Assembly (NCBI GenBank): GCA_024305745.1
Contig: JAHRBS010000001.1
Coordinates: forward strand, 186,001-250,000
DNA length: 64,000 bases
Reading direction: 5' to 3'
DNA from: Polyporus tsugae
Lineage: Eukaryota > Basidiomycota > Agaricomycetes > Polyporales > Polyporaceae
Under the pieces are notes generated by a model that was not told the origin of the DNA, did not search any database, and saw only the letters and a list, made by a program, of their open reading frames with translations. The position numbers were made by a program, and so were the translations under genes. Below are positions 47,426-60,845 of this stretch, piece by piece (the first letter of the stretch is position 1; each line of letters opens with the position of its first letter).

Positions 47426-50312
47426 AGGGACAGCGTTCGCGGGACTGGAACAGGGACGTTTGCAAAGTGACGGGGGGCTGGACGTGTCGAGCGCACGGGT
47501 GACACACCATTATGTAGCGCATGGCGAGCCCAGATGTTCTATTCTCCGAGCGGAGTGGAGCGATGCAAGAAGTTCACCGCGCCGTTGCCCAAGTCGACAG
47601 ATCATCATGGGACTACGCAGTGGAGCGAGCACATACAGTATGAACTTTGTCGGGCGATATCAGGCGGTCGGCATTTGGGATCTCATCGGAAGATGCAATG
47701 TAAAAGACGTTGGGAGACTTGTTGGGAGAGGTCATGAGTGAAGCGAGGAGAAGTTCATAGATCCATCGAAGGCTTCGCTGGTGCCGTGAGGCGGACTAGA
47801 AGCCACGAGGCGGTGTCGACGTGTGTTCGCAGCTGGTAACTATAAGATTCCTAGCGACAATGCGAATGAGACCCATAGGTTGCCCCGAGGCTAGCGTGGT
47901 TATAGGTGGTTATGGACAGTATCCAGTCCGGGCACTGTCACAGTCAAGTCGCAGTAAGATCAGAGTGAGACTGACGTCGAGTCGTCGTCGACGACTGAGA
48001 CTCATGCCAAATGACAGACTCGGACGTTGCTCGGACGTGGAACATCAGCGAGCGCTCTGAGGATTGATCCGTCCTCCGGTGACCGGGCCGGATGCTCATT
48101 AGCGTTTGATCGTTTACATAATTTGGCCCTATTGGCTAACGGGTCTGCGCACTGTCTCAGGCGCCGCTCTCACCGACTCCAACTCGGATCGTCTCTTCTC
48201 CCTCCACCTACATAAAAAGTTCCATGATTGCGAAAGGCTTTCGGTCCCCGGCATCCGTGCACATGGCTCGAGCTTCATTGCTCAGGACCAAGATACAGGA
48301 AGCTCGGCGAATACGTGTCAGTCTCGTTGTTCCCAATTTTTCACTGATATCTTATGTGCGAGACTTACAGTACTAGTATTCGTACCGATCACTTCCGGAA
48401 TCCGAAGGACGCAGGTTGGTACCGGTTAGGCATACCGACCTCAATTCAGGGTATATGCCCATTTAGTATTGCTGGGACGGGTACACCGTGTTGAGGTTAG
48501 CCCTACCCTCCTACCCCAGGACTCCACGCTGGGAGGACGGTGAGTCGACTATGCTATCACCGGATGATAGCTGTAACCATCCTCATTTCACAACATGCAC
48601 ATGCGCACCACCGTGAACCCGACCAAGGGAAGCCAAGGGAGAGCCGCGAGGTGTTTTCGGGATGCCCGATCACCACCAAGACCGCCCCAAGTCGTCTCCG
48701 TTACGGTGTCGAGTCCCGACTTCCATCTTGTATGCGTTGTCGTTTTCAACATCACTGTAAACTTAGCGTTATATGTGCATCCCACTGCCCCATTGGGGGC
48801 CAGTCAACTGACGACAGCTTTTACCTTATTCTAGGGTCCCCCCTCCCCCCTTAAGCTTGATCACCGACGAGTTTCAAGACGACGGACAAACGGCCGTAGT
48901 GTCTACATCCATCCGCTTAGTCTCGAGGCGTGAGTGTGCTGTATGAATATGATCCTCCCATACTCACCGTTTCTGAGTCAATCAGCAGCGTTTTCCTCAC
49001 TACTTGTACCCCGTTCAAAGCGAACTAATTCAGCTTCAAGTTGTGGCCCGGAGCACGGGTCACCACAAGATCGCCGGGAACTACCGGGTATCATCTTGCT
49101 AAGTTAGTAGTAAGTACGACCAGCTCCTCCGGCGGTTGAGTGGCCACTTCATCGACGCTGGGTTCATCAACTTCATTGTCCTGGTACTTAGGTGACGGTG
49201 GTCGCGGTCCGCGCGGCGATCTGAGGAGGTTGCCCGCAGATTGACCTCGATCCCTCCCGAGATCGTTGAACCTGTACACCCTGCCGCTCCAATCTCAACC
49301 TCGTTCCCCTCAACACCATACAATCTCAACCTCGGTCCCTCTCGCACCATAGCCCCGAATCTATCTATGCCCGACTTCCACTTCGTGGTCTACTTAAAAG
49401 CGACCCCGCTTCAAACCGTGACCAAGAGCTCGGAAAGTGACCAGAAGGCGGTCGTCCTGGAGCAGTCCTCGCCACGCCACAGGCACCGTTGCGCCGATCG
49501 GCCGCATCGATGGAAAGGACCCGATCCAGCTGGCCATGTTCGCGGAAGGACTAAGTAGTACTGGGCCCTGAAGGGCTTTGTGGCTGTGCACTGATGGGGT
49601 CAATTCTGCGGTGTGCATCTTCTAACTTCCATCTTGTTGAACAGCTTCTGTCCTCCACTTATCTCCGCTCAATCGAGTTCTTATATTTGTGTCAAGGAAG
49701 AACTCCTACCGCAACCTTTGCTAAGTCGACTCGGTAAGGTACGCTGCTCCCAACTGTAGCATCCCGGTAGCATCCAGAACTGAGATTTCGCTCAGGCACA
49801 ATTTCGAGAGATTAGACAATCGAGCGCCCTGATTGGACCCGTCGTCCCGACTCCCTGGCATCGGTAGATTCGGTATGTCACCTCCTGTCAGCGCCCAAAT
49901 GTCGAATATTGTCCATTGTAGTGCACCTTTCTCACACCACCAACCAGATGTTCTCGCATCCACAAGCTATTCACTTTCCGAAACCTCACTGGGGTTGTTG
50001 CAATCAGCAAGTGGAAACCTGGATCTTCGACTCGGACTTTGTGGTAGGTCATGCGGCAACGGCTCCTGTTCATCATCTTTCTTGAGACGTAGCGGACGCG
50101 GACATCTACAGTAAGGAAACGTTTACTGTTGATTGATCGACGGCGCGCGACTGACAGAGAACTAGACATTGACAGTAACTTTATCGTATCAATCAACACG
50201 TTTTGTTTTCGCGTGCCAGTGTACCCGCCAGGCGTCGAATATAGGAGGCCGTCCCCACCTCTTGACGAAGTCCACCTTCTCCTCCGTCCTTCTTGATCTT
50301 CGCCCCCCCCCT
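47426..50312. other. 2.9-kb gene-poor interval upstream of copy C
   Basis: No coding gene, RNA gene or known repeat that I can support. Short open frames without motifs; one stretch near 49480-49555 reads GRIDGKDPIQLAMFAEG in one frame and could be a gene relic. The last 150 bp are a likely promoter/leader for copy C. Confidence 0.45.
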
Positions 50313-53300
50313 ATGGCCACCTACATGCACACGCGGCCAGATGCCAACAAACCTACCTACCCGGATGGTCTTAAGAACTTCCTGGCGATGTCTTCCCCCA
50401 CTAGCGTCTCCCCCACATACAGCGTCTCCCCCACATACAGCGTCTCCCCCACATACGACCTCTTGTCCGGCTATTCGGACGCGGACGGCACGGAGGCGAA
50501 ACTGAGCCCGACGAAGCGGACACCGATGAACGGGTTGGACGCAGAGGAGCACCACGAGGTGTGGAGGCAGATCACCCATGCTCATGAAGGACTCGTCGCG
50601 CAGCGGGCGAAGGGGAAGGGGGATCCAGGTGCGTGGTGGTGATCCTCGCGAGCCTTGGCTGCACATGCAGATCGAACGGATTGTCTAGATAAGAAGCTGG
50701 AACGGATGCGCGATGGGGCCTTGGTGCTGGATGGCGCTTCGAAGCTCGTGTGGAACAACAACAACAGCTCACCGAATAACGTCGAGGGCATCGCGAACAA
50801 CACAAACGCGTTCTTCGACAAGACCGCGTCACTTATGAAGGCACTGGAGCATGTTGGCCAGATCCACCCCTTCGCTGGAGGTAACGTCGTCGGTTTGTTG
50901 CAAACGCATGAGAAGCGCTCATGGAGGACCTTCCGCAAGTGGCGATCCTGGCGTTCAGGGCGGTCTACGAGCTGGAGCTGAAGCGGAGAGAGAACGACAA
51001 GAAGATCTTGGCCGTATACGCAGATATGAGGGACATGATGGCCGCATTAGCCCAGTACGCCTTCCGTCTCTTCATCTCTGTCTCCCTCTCGCTCATGATC
51101 ATGGCAGACTACGCACGATCAAAGGCGAAGATGAAGTCGGGCCCGACGGCGTCTCGATCAAGGCGCGCATGGAACACCTGGTCGAGCACACCGCGTCGGA
51201 CATCAAGAGGTGCGCGAACGCGTGCGACGCCTACCTCAAGAAGAAGCTCGTAGTCAAAATCGTCTCCGGCCACAAGTGGGAGAGCGTGCTCGCCAAGTTC
51301 GCTGGCCACTTCCACAAGCGCCGTTCCGACTTCGAGTTCGCGCTCTCCATACATACAGGTCTGGGTGTCGACAAGGCGAACACGAAGCTCGACGAGCTCG
51401 GGGACGTGACGAAACAGATACAAGAGAGGTGAGTAGCATGTCCGTGAGGGTCGGAATGCAGCTGAGCGCGTTGGGGATGATAGGATGGACGTCATGTTGG
51501 CCTACTTCCAGACGTGCATGTCTCCGGAGTACAAGGAGATGGCAGTTCGCATCACGGATAGAGGCGGCATCCAGGCGGTTATGGACAACGAACGCCTTCT
51601 CAAGGAACTTGTGGAGGGACCCCGCGGAGGTTCGGAAGGCGCGGTGGAGGTTCGCGGCGCGCATGGGCACCGGCGTGATGTGGCGTTTGACATGGAGGAG
51701 CTGAGGTCGGAGTTGAAGGAAGACGTTGAGATGGCAATGGAGAAGAACTCGCACACGTTCTCGCGGAAGTTCGAGATGCAGCGAAAGCAAATTGTGGACG
51801 AAATCTCGAAAGCGATTCATCGAGAAGGCGACCGCATCATTGACGCAGTTACAGCTGGCCCGCATGATAGGATCGTCGATCCGGTGAGCCTTATTTTGAC
51901 GATTACCTGTGACGATATCACTCATGGGTTATGGTCAGGACTTGCATGCAATATGGAAAGAGATGGTATGTCGTTTGCGCACCGGTGGTGGGTGTTGAAC
52001 TGTACCAACCCCGTTTTAGGGGTGGCGAGGTAGCACGAAGGCGCGTCACTTCGTACTCGCGTTGCGCGACTACTTCCGTGAGAGAATGGAAGAGAAGAAA
52101 CGGACAGACCGATACGAATTATCCCGCATCAACGAGCACGATGAGTGGGCTCTGGAGTGGATCAATGTGACCAGGCTGCAACCTATTGTCGAAGCCTTCG
52201 ATGATGACGCATCCAACTTCATCACCGTCACTGAGGCTAACGACCTTACAACTGCTCGTCCGAGAGACTGGAGGTGAGCACAGCGCAATCTCGACGGGAA
52301 CACCCCACTCAGGAATCGTCCAGCTTGCTCCACTGGCTTGCGTACTGGGCGATCGGTGAGTTCTCCAGACATCGTATTTGTACGCTTCTGATCCAACATG
52401 CGTCCTAGGGTGGCAGATATCCGCGACGATGTATCGCGACAAGATCAATCACCTATTCGCAAAGATGTTCTCGCTCAAGTCTCACATTCACCCAGCCATC
52501 CGCAGCTCCGTCGACACTTATCTTCATACTGTCTGGACTGGTATCTCGGAGTTGACCTCGTCCCTTGAGCCATACTACCCTCCGGAAGGACTTCGAGAGA
52601 AGTTCGAGAGCTACATCGATGCCGAGGAGCAGCGTCTCCGCGAGGGTTTGGAGGCCGTCAGGTATGATATCGATGCTATGGATACCTTAGTGTTGGTCAC
52701 CGGTTCAGGGCGCGTCGAGAAGGTGAGCATGTATCCTCGTACATGCCCCTGATCTCATCTCATAGAGGAACGTTTCCAGTATGTTTTTCCCATGCTGTAC
52801 CTCTTGCTCAAAAAGGACTACGAGATCATGCGTCTCGCTCGCAAGAAAGTCATCAATAAGGATGAATTATGGGATGCTGCGGACACGATAGAGTGGGTCC
52901 TCCAAGCCGTCGACTTTCGATATAGGGATCTCCAAGGTAAGGCCAATTTACTTCAAAATACGAGCTGTCCTCATACACTTTCCAGATATCTTTCGACAAC
53001 AAAAACTCGATCCGCGGCAGCAGTTTAAGGGGCTCGCAAGCGGTTTGGTGAGGAAATTGACACATCCTGATTGGCAGCTGCTCACTCTTGTTTTAGTTCG
53101 AGCACTGGCGCAATTCAGAGGGACTATGGAGTCGGAACGTCGAATTTCCCGACCACGTCTACAACGACGATGACGAGGCACAAGGAGTTACACCAGAGGA
53201 CATCCTCAACTATCCCTTGGATAGTGATGACCTGTTCGACCCCTCAGGGTATGATGTGCCCCGCTTTGCCCCAACGGAGCTGGATATGTCGTCGAAGTGG

Positions 53301-55037
53301 CCTCTTAGGTCCATGTAAGTGCACCAACCCCAATTTTTCCGCACCTATCTCATATGATGGGCGAACAGGCTAGGTTCTTGGTGCGGATTCATGGCGAATG
53401 GCGACATGTACCCTTGCCAACCGATGGTCTCGATCCATATCCACGCAGTTGACGCGTTCCACTTCGAGGCTACGTCCCGCACGCCGAACGGCACCTCTTT
53501 CCACCTCCGCGGCAGTTACAACTCAGAATCAGACGGCACAATCTGCTACAGCTTCGTTATCAAGTACGCTGCGCGCTTCGAGCCTCTCCACTTTCGAGGA
53601 TACCTCTACGACAAGGACAGGACGTTCGCTGGGACGTGGGGGTCCTCCCCAGGAGCAGCGGCTTCGAACTCCAGGGTTATCAAGCCCAACAACGGTAACC
53701 AATTCGCCCTCGTTATGGACTCCACGGCCGACAGGTTCATCTTCAAGAGGCTACCAGCCACGTACATGTGCTGCCGCCCGGATCCCTTAGAGTTCCAGAT
53801 CAACAAGCCCCGTGCGCTGTGGAAGTACGCGACCACCACAATTCGTGAACTGATCGGGGTGCGGTCGTTCTCGTGGACTTACTTTAAGCGACGGCGGGAC
53901 CACCGGAAGCGTTACATCGAGCTCCTTATTCGTCTCAATTACGCAGACTTGGACGAAGAGGAGCTGATGGAGCTAGCTCGAATCCGGCAAACGCTTACCG
54001 CCGCGGACGCGAGGTTATACGAGACTCGATATGACTACGAGCTTCGAACGACCCCGATACACCTGTAAGTGGGATCATCCGGCGGCCATTCCTCAGATCT
54101 GAATACGTTCAATGTAGGGACGTCAACTGCGACCATTGCGAGAGCACCATCATTGGTCCTCGGATCGTCTGCCTCGACTGCGAGTCTAACAGGACCCTTA
54201 ACCTCTGCGACGACCCGCGTTGTCGCGATAGCCAAGTCGACGTCGAGAAGCGGTCTGACCTGTCCCTACCACATCTTGCCGGCCACGCCGTTTTCAAGGT
54301 GCGCGCCATGATGCACCTCCGCGAGTTCGGGAAGATGAACAACGCTGCACGTGCAGCTCTCAAGAGGGCGCGAATGACGTTCAAGGACGCCGCGGAGCTC
54401 TTGGCTGAAGAAGCCTCTACGGCGGAGAACCTAGACCTCCGTCCTCACAGCCGCCTCACGACGATCACTTTGGCGAACCTGTCGTGCATCGTGTGTAAAA
54501 AGCGAGTGTCGAAGCCATGCTGGTATTGCATATCCTGTCAAGGTGCGGCAACCTTCATATCCACTACACATCCACTCACCACGAATGCGGCATCTAGATG
54601 ACGTTTTCATCTGCCTCGGATGTGACGCCAAGGGTCCCCTCACGGTTGGCACTCACGACAAACTCCACGCGCTCGTCCGCTGCCAAGACGAGGTGCACTA
54701 CGGCCCGCTCAGCGTCGAGCAGCGCCTCGAGCTTATTGAGCAGCGCTTCACGAGCATGGAGAACCGATTCGAGACCATGGACGGCAAGCTCAGTACCATG
54801 GACGGCAGGTTCACGGCGTTGGAGACACGCGTCGTCTCGATGGACGACAAGCTGACACGCATCGAGGAGATGCTCGGCACGATCTTCGCGAGGTCCGCGA
54901 GGGCATCGACGCCGGTACCGTCACGCCGGATTGAGTCTGTTGGCAGAGTGTCTTCCCGCCCCTGGACGGCGGGCGCGTTACCGCCCTCGCCTCCATACCC
55001 TCGACCGCTCCCTGTGCCCTCCTCACCGTCGCCCTAG
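50313..55037 (+). CDS. EF-hand and ZZ-finger multidomain protein, copy C
   Basis: Same architecture and intron positions as copies A and D but more diverged, about 1,250 residues, apparently intact. It has an extra N-terminal leader (MATYMHTRPDANKP) with three SVSPTY repeats. The helical region reads VAILAFRAVYELELKRREND. The microexon (DLHAIWKEM) and the EF-hand loop (DDDASNFITVTE, all acidic ligands kept) follow. Then come WLAYWAIGW helices, the beta-rich stretch with NGTSFHLRGSY, the basic motif ALWKYATTTIRELIGVRSF, a ZZ-like cluster CDHC...CLDC, a second cluster CIVC...CISC...CLGC and a C-terminal coiled coil of heptads around MENRF/MDGKL/MDGRF. It ends with a Pro-rich tail. Start is the ATG after a C-rich leader; function unknown. 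Confidence 0.87.
50403..50456 (+). repeat. 3 x 18-bp tandem repeat in copy C
   Basis: Three adjacent units AGCGTCTCCCCCACATAC coding for SVSPTY each. Unit length is a multiple of three, so copy-number change keeps frame. Confidence 0.9.
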
Positions 55038-55333
55038 TAGACTAGGTTCAATCACCCCTCATTCTCTATGCTATCTCTTCAATGTATGATAATCGCACTC
55101 CTACTCCCCTTCTTGCATGCTGTATATGTATCCGTATATGTATCCATACTCAATGGTTGTCCGGATTAATCTAGGTGGATTGGGTATTGCTTGGGATATA
55201 CATGGGTGCGATGAACGAGACCAGTACAATGCACAATGATCCTAATGGCGGGGCGAGATGTGAAATGCAAAGGGATCCTTCGAGCTCTATACAAAAAGTA
55301 GGAAGGAGGTGGAGAGAACGGCCCAGTGGACGG

Positions 55334-58300
55334 TCAGCCGAGACGATTGCTACTGCTGCTGCCGCGCTTGCTGGCGATGAGTGAGATACGATGGGATGAC
55401 ATCGCGTCTTCGCTTTGGTGCATCGCTTCGGCGTACCTTGAAAATCATACGTGAAGTGAAGTAGAAACTGTGGAACGCGGGAGACGCACAGGAGTTTATA
55501 GCGCACGAGCTCCGACTCGAGCTCTTCATGCCGCAGTCGCGCCATGACCAGTTCGTTCTACTAACGCTGTCAACTACTCGCCAAAGAACCGCCAACCATA
55601 CCGCAGACTCACCAGAACCTGACAGTGATCTGTGTTCAGCTGGGCCATGTTGGACTCCAACGTCTTCCTACATGCCCCCCCAAACCACAGCCGTCAATGC
55701 CACTCTCCCCGCAAAACCCAACAAGAACAATGAAACGTACATCTGTGCCAAGAGCCTCGTGTTCGTGTTGCGGAGGTTCTCCACCTCGACCTTGTGCGCA
55801 TCCCTGGCGCGGACGAGTTCCTCGTACTCGTGCGCGTAGTTGTCGAGCATGAACGGTGTAATCCTGAGTGAGATCGAGTCTTGCACGAACTCGTCTACGT
55901 GGTATCTCACGTCCGTCGGGGCCTGGCCTGGAACCACAGGGCCGATCTGCAATATCCGTCGTTGGCCGAGTTCACACATCACAGAGGGGTGTGTTGATGG
56001 ACGCGACGAGACGCACCTGGTATATGTCGAAGACGCGCTGGTTGAGGAATTGGATGAGCTGGTCGAACTTCATCGATAATAGGGTCGTCTCGTTCTTGCT
56101 CAGCAGCGTCATGCTGAACGCGAACATCGCCTCGATGCCGCTCGCCAGGCAGTTATCGTATATTCGGAACACGATGTCCATAGGGAATCTGTGTGGAGCC
56201 ACGACGATAAGAATCATGGGGACTGCGGAGGATGGGGAGAGATGCCCACCGATAGCTAAACATGGTGAGGAACCATTGCGAGCAATACATGCTCGCTTTC
56301 ACTCCTTGCCGGACGAAATGTAGGTGCAGCACGGGAAGAACCTCTTCTAGTAACCTCTCAAACTACAGTTGCAGGTCAGTAAGGCAAGGATACTGGTCAC
56401 TCAGTGTATGCTTGCCTGGAACTAGAGATTGTGTCATCATTATGCTCATGAGGACGGCGGAACCGATGGGGACTTACTAGCCGTAATTGTAGTCTAGGCA
56501 TCTCCGGCAGGAAATGCCCTCGAAGATCATATGAATGCATCAATCGCACTAATAGACAGAATGCTTCCTCATCAGGCATCTATACTCCGAAGTTAGCACG
56601 AGGAGTCTTCTCCACCGACGAAAACACTTACGTTGAGAAGCAGGATTGCCACAATGAAGGGCAGTCCTTGGCAGTACCCTACTTGTGGATCGTACCTGCC
56701 AGTCGCCTTGTCACTTAAATGCACCATGAAAGTAGGAGGGGACGACTTACAGCGAGTACGCTTTCAACACATTGAATAGGTTCTCTTGCCCAATACCATG
56801 GCCGTCCGTGAAGAAAGCATGATGTGGAAATGTTCTGTGGCGCTCTGAGCATCGCGTGATGTGTTGCAGTCCCAGGTACGTACCTCCCAAGATCGCGCTG
56901 TATTGACTTCTCGTGAGGACTCGGCTCCTTCAATAACCTCAGGTAGGTCGCTTCCAACTTTGGGTCCTTGGATGCAGACCTGTAAACAACGTTCAGACGT
57001 CTATGGGCTTACCCGCACTAGAGCACGCAAGCATACCTACATTAGCTGCCAAATCATACCGCGAAGCGTATTTGGTATGCCTCGTTCGATAGCCTTCGCC
57101 AGCTGCTCAGGATTGGCCGCAGCGAACCCTTGGTAGTCTAAAACGGGCGCGAAATTGGACGCTCTCAGCAAACGGGACGCATATATGCGAAGGAAGTAAG
57201 TACCATTGATGACTTGGCCCCAGAAATCTACATACAAACGCAACACGGTCACGCACGCATACCAATAACAGAAATAACGACACGACGCACCCCAATCCAC
57301 CTCGGCCTGTCCCCTCGCCTCCTCATCCTCGTGCCTATGGTAGAACTCCTCCTTGATGGCCTGGGTCCCTTGGAAGCTGGGCGGCCGCACGCGCGAGGGC
57401 GTCTCGTCATCAACTTCCTCGGCTTCGCTCAGTTTAGAGAGCAGATATGGAACGTTGTTCGCGGAGAGGATGGTCGAGTTCGACGCCGTCTTCTTGTGCT
57501 GCCGCCAGTCGTCCACGAGCGTGTTCTCGTCCGAACCAGTGCCCTCCTCGACAGTGTGCAGCTCGTTCGTGGTAATGGTGACCTGAGGTGACGGAGCGAG
57601 ACTTTGCCGTGCGCTCAGGAGAACGGTGGAAAACCTCGTTTCGTCCTCGATTGCCTCGGAAGCTGCGACCGAGTCCCGTATAGGGAACTTACCTTCGGTT
57701 TCTGTGGGCGACAGGAGCGAGTCGAGCGGTGCAGGTGACAAGACCTCTATCGATGACGAAGAGGTCGGGGGTGGGCTTGTTGGAAGCGTGTCTGGAGAAG
57801 TTGAAACTGCATGTTGCGACTGCAATGCGAGTGCCGGTGCCTTGCGTTGCGTCGGGACCACGGGAGAGGTGGGAGCTCCCGTTGGCTGGAGTGCAGAGGA
57901 AGCTGGAACTTCAGAGGATTCCGATGCAGCTGTCGCTGAAGCATGCGCCGGCGAAAGAGGAATATTCGTGAGCTCGGGAGAAGGGAGAGACCGGATCTTG
58001 GCATCGGGTGTACCAAACGACTCCTCATTGTCCGAATCCGCGCCAGGTTCATCAGACGACTTGTCCCCAGTCACCGATGATGTTCTCTCAGCGGTTGCCA
58101 CCTCCTCCGTGGATGATTCAGGGATACTTGACAAGGTCTGCGATTTCCCTTTGTCCGCTCCCTCCGCAGGTCCTCCTCGGACAACGGGCGATTTGGTCGC
58201 GACAACAGGGGGTAGATCCGTGGGGGACGTGGGCGTAGAGGCCTTTAAGACCTCAGATGTGTTGACTGGGGGTACTTGGATTGCAGTCGTCAGGGGAGTC

Positions 58301-58353
58301 GGCGTCGACCTGGTTGCGTCGGCAACTTGGGCGGAAAGATGCCCTTCGGACAT
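55334..58353 (-). CDS. TBC-domain Rab GTPase-activating protein (Gyp5/EVI5-like)
   Basis: A long Ser/Thr/Pro-rich, probably disordered N terminus (58353 to about 57290) precedes a TBC domain split by many introns. Catalytic arginine finger in RGIPNTLRGMIWQL, glutamine finger in YDPQVGYCQG, followed by helices such as PDEEAFCLLVRLMHSYDLR, SQWFLTMF, FPMDIVFRIYDNCL and LIQFLNQRVFDIY. A C-terminal coiled coil (EYEELVRARDAHKVEVENL) follows. The final exon ends SSSSNRLG with TGA at 55336-55334. The order disordered-TBC-coiled coil matches yeast Gyp5/Gyl1 and animal EVI5, which stimulate GTP hydrolysis by Rab/Ypt GTPases in Golgi and exocytic traffic. Confidence 0.92.
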
Positions 58354-59289
58354 GGCAGATGCCCTTCAGAGTCGCACAGCGCTGTACGCTGTGAGAACGA
58401 GGATACCAAGCAGATTGAGGTCGTCGAAGGGAGGTTCAGCCTGAGAGACAGGTGGCGAGGGGATGGGCGGGTGGAGGAGGAAACGGGCAAGTGCTAAGCC
58501 GCCGCGGCGATGTCGGCGTCCAACTCATCTTGACCCACGGCCACCATCACCGCCAGTGATCACTAGTCCCTCACGCTCACAATCCAACCTCCCTCAGCCA
58601 AAGACGCTGGGTAGTTTGCGTGTTGGTGAGTTTCATATTGCATTTGAGCTCGCCGTATCATCTCGAACCCGAAGTCGAGTGCTGAACCATTTGACTCAGC
58701 CCATCAAAGTCGAAAACAACGGTCTGGTTAATGGGAGTTGAACGTCTTGAACGTTGAGGGAGGGCACTGACAGTAAGGAAGGATATAGGTTATTAGTGAG
58801 TTCTGTTCTCTCATTTTACTCCTCCTTCAGTGCGTAGTCTTGTTGTTTAAGCCTTAAGATACGTTTTTTGTTCTCGGGGCCATGCGCAGGGAGAAGCCAA
58901 TATCAGGCCTGGATTAGGTTCCTTCTCACCTCCTCCGCAATATCTCATGCTTGCTGCGGATGCTCGGGACCGAAAACACTTTCAGCTTTCGAGAAATGAA
59001 CGGAGCCGGTCGATACTGGCGGCCGCATTTCGCCTTCAAGGCCTTCTCTGGTATCATGGCTCCTGGAAGACGTCATGTTGGGTGCAAGAGCAGGTTTATC
59101 CGCTCTTAAGAGGAGGTGTGCATTAAGGTGAGTCATAGCCAGGTCATAGCAATCGTCGGGATTGCGGTAGGAGTGCGGAACTCCTGTGCGGACCATAAAA
59201 CACCTTGTGGGCCATCCAGCGTCACGAAACTGATATTAACCTCTTCCCCTTCCAACCTTGCTCAAACTACTCCAAAGCCCACCCCAGAG
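58354..59289. other. divergent upstream region of TBC gene and charged protein gene
   Basis: 936 bp with no supported gene. No TATA box clearly placed. Confidence 0.5.
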
Positions 59290-60567
59290 ATGCCACGCTC
59301 TGCCTTGTCTCGGCCCCGCACGAAACGCAAGCGCGAGCCATCCCCAGAAGACGACAAGGCCAGAATCACTGTTACCACCAACACCTTCGACACCCCCAAT
59401 GCACCCTCTCAGAATAAACGTCCACGGCGTATGGCCGCATCGAAAGCGGAAGCCAAGATGAAGGTCAAGGAAGAAGAAGACGACACCATTCTCCCCAAGT
59501 CAGCCGCCCCCGCCGTCAAACCCGAACCCGAACTCAAACTGGAGTCCGAGGTCAAGGTCGAAGTCAAACCTGAGGCTAATCGCGAAGCTGGGCCTTTGAA
59601 GGCTCCTACGAAGCGGGGCCGCAGAATGACAACCAAGCAACCTCCTCTCGTAGGACCATCCCTCGCCCCTGCCCCGCGAGACGGCCAGGAGGCGGCTGAT
59701 GAACGGGGTGGGGCGCCGACGCCATCCGAGAGCTCGTCCAAGATTACGAAGAAGAAGGGTAGGAAGAAGGGTCAAAGCAGGGCGGTGAAGAAGGCGCGCG
59801 AGGAGAAGTGGAAGAAGTGGTGCGAAGCCCGCAAATGGATCCACCAACACGACCCGGGTTACAAGCAGAAGGTCGGCGATGTGGTGGCGCACAGGTCGGA
59901 TGGTGAGCATTTGTCTCTCTTACGCCGTTTGCGGGAGCTCATCGCTCAACACTGGTTTAGCGAGGGCTTATTATCGTTTCAAGGACTACGAGATCGACAC
60001 CATCCCATATGTCCCCTTCGAGAACAAATACAACCCGAAGTCTTTTGGCCGCGCCTACAACAATGCCAACCTTCGTACGCTGATCTCGCGCAAGTTAGCT
60101 TATCTCGCGGGGCTGGACGAGCAGTTCGATCCCAAGACGAAGGAGGACGAGTTCCTGAAGGAAGGCTGGAAGCTATTTGAGGTAGAGTAAGTATTCTGAC
60201 TTCACTCAATGAATCCGATGCTGATAGCTCTAGTGGTGTCATGTGAAACAGCACGAAAGAGCGTGAAGAAGCTATGAAGCAGACGAACAAGACGCGCAAG
60301 CCCCTCAAGTTGTGGGAGATCATCCCTCCTTGGACACCAAACCCGAGCATACTCCATCACCATGGCACCATGAAGAATCGTCCGTTTGGTTCTTGGTTGA
60401 CGCGGATGTACGAAGATGATGAATACGTCGGCGACTGGCTCCACTTCCAATTCGACCCCCACGCCAACGATTTCGCAGACTTTTACGGACGTTATGAGCG
60501 GTTTTGGCCGAGAGGTGCCGACTGGGCATGGGAAGTCGGAGGTCTCTGCTCGTGTTGCGATCTCTAA
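59290..60567 (+). CDS. charged, probably nuclear protein of unknown function
   Basis: Three exons (59290-59902, 59961-60186, 60252-60567) give 384 residues in frame. The N-terminal half is low complexity with Lys/Arg clusters (TKRKREPS, KRPRRMAASK, KKKGRKKG) suited to nuclear import and alternating KVEVKPE-type repeats. The C-terminal half is structured: WKKWCEARKWIHQHDPGYK, YYRFKDYEIDTIPYVPFEN, YNNANLRTLISRKLAYLAG, LKLWEIIPPW, FGSWLTRMYEDDEYVGDWL, FYGRYERFWPRG, ending CSCCDL. I do not recognise the fold. It is rich in aromatic residues, as in a conserved basidiomycete-specific domain. Convergent with copy D (278-bp gap). Confidence 0.8.
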
Positions 60568-60845
60568 TATATAGGACGAGTATTAAGCATGGGGTGCGTC
60601 TCGTTGCTTTGTTACGGTTTCGATCATTGCTAACACGGGCTCTGTAGGGACCCGACCCTGCAGTCTCATGAACCAGATAGGGTCACATACTGTGTACGAA
60701 TAACACCACAACAACAACAGCGCATTTCCCAGACGCACCAGAATGTGTGATGTCTGTGCTTCTAAGGATAAGGCTGGTGAGTAGGTGGTATATGTTGAAA
60801 AATGTCTCAAGAAAGCAAATCCATACACTCCCGTCCAGATATCAA

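Noticed and set aside
57626..58444. 272-codon plus-strand frame opposite the TBC gene N terminus
   Set aside because: Shadow of the Ser/Thr/Pro-rich disordered region on the minus strand, where splicing to the TBC domain is clear.
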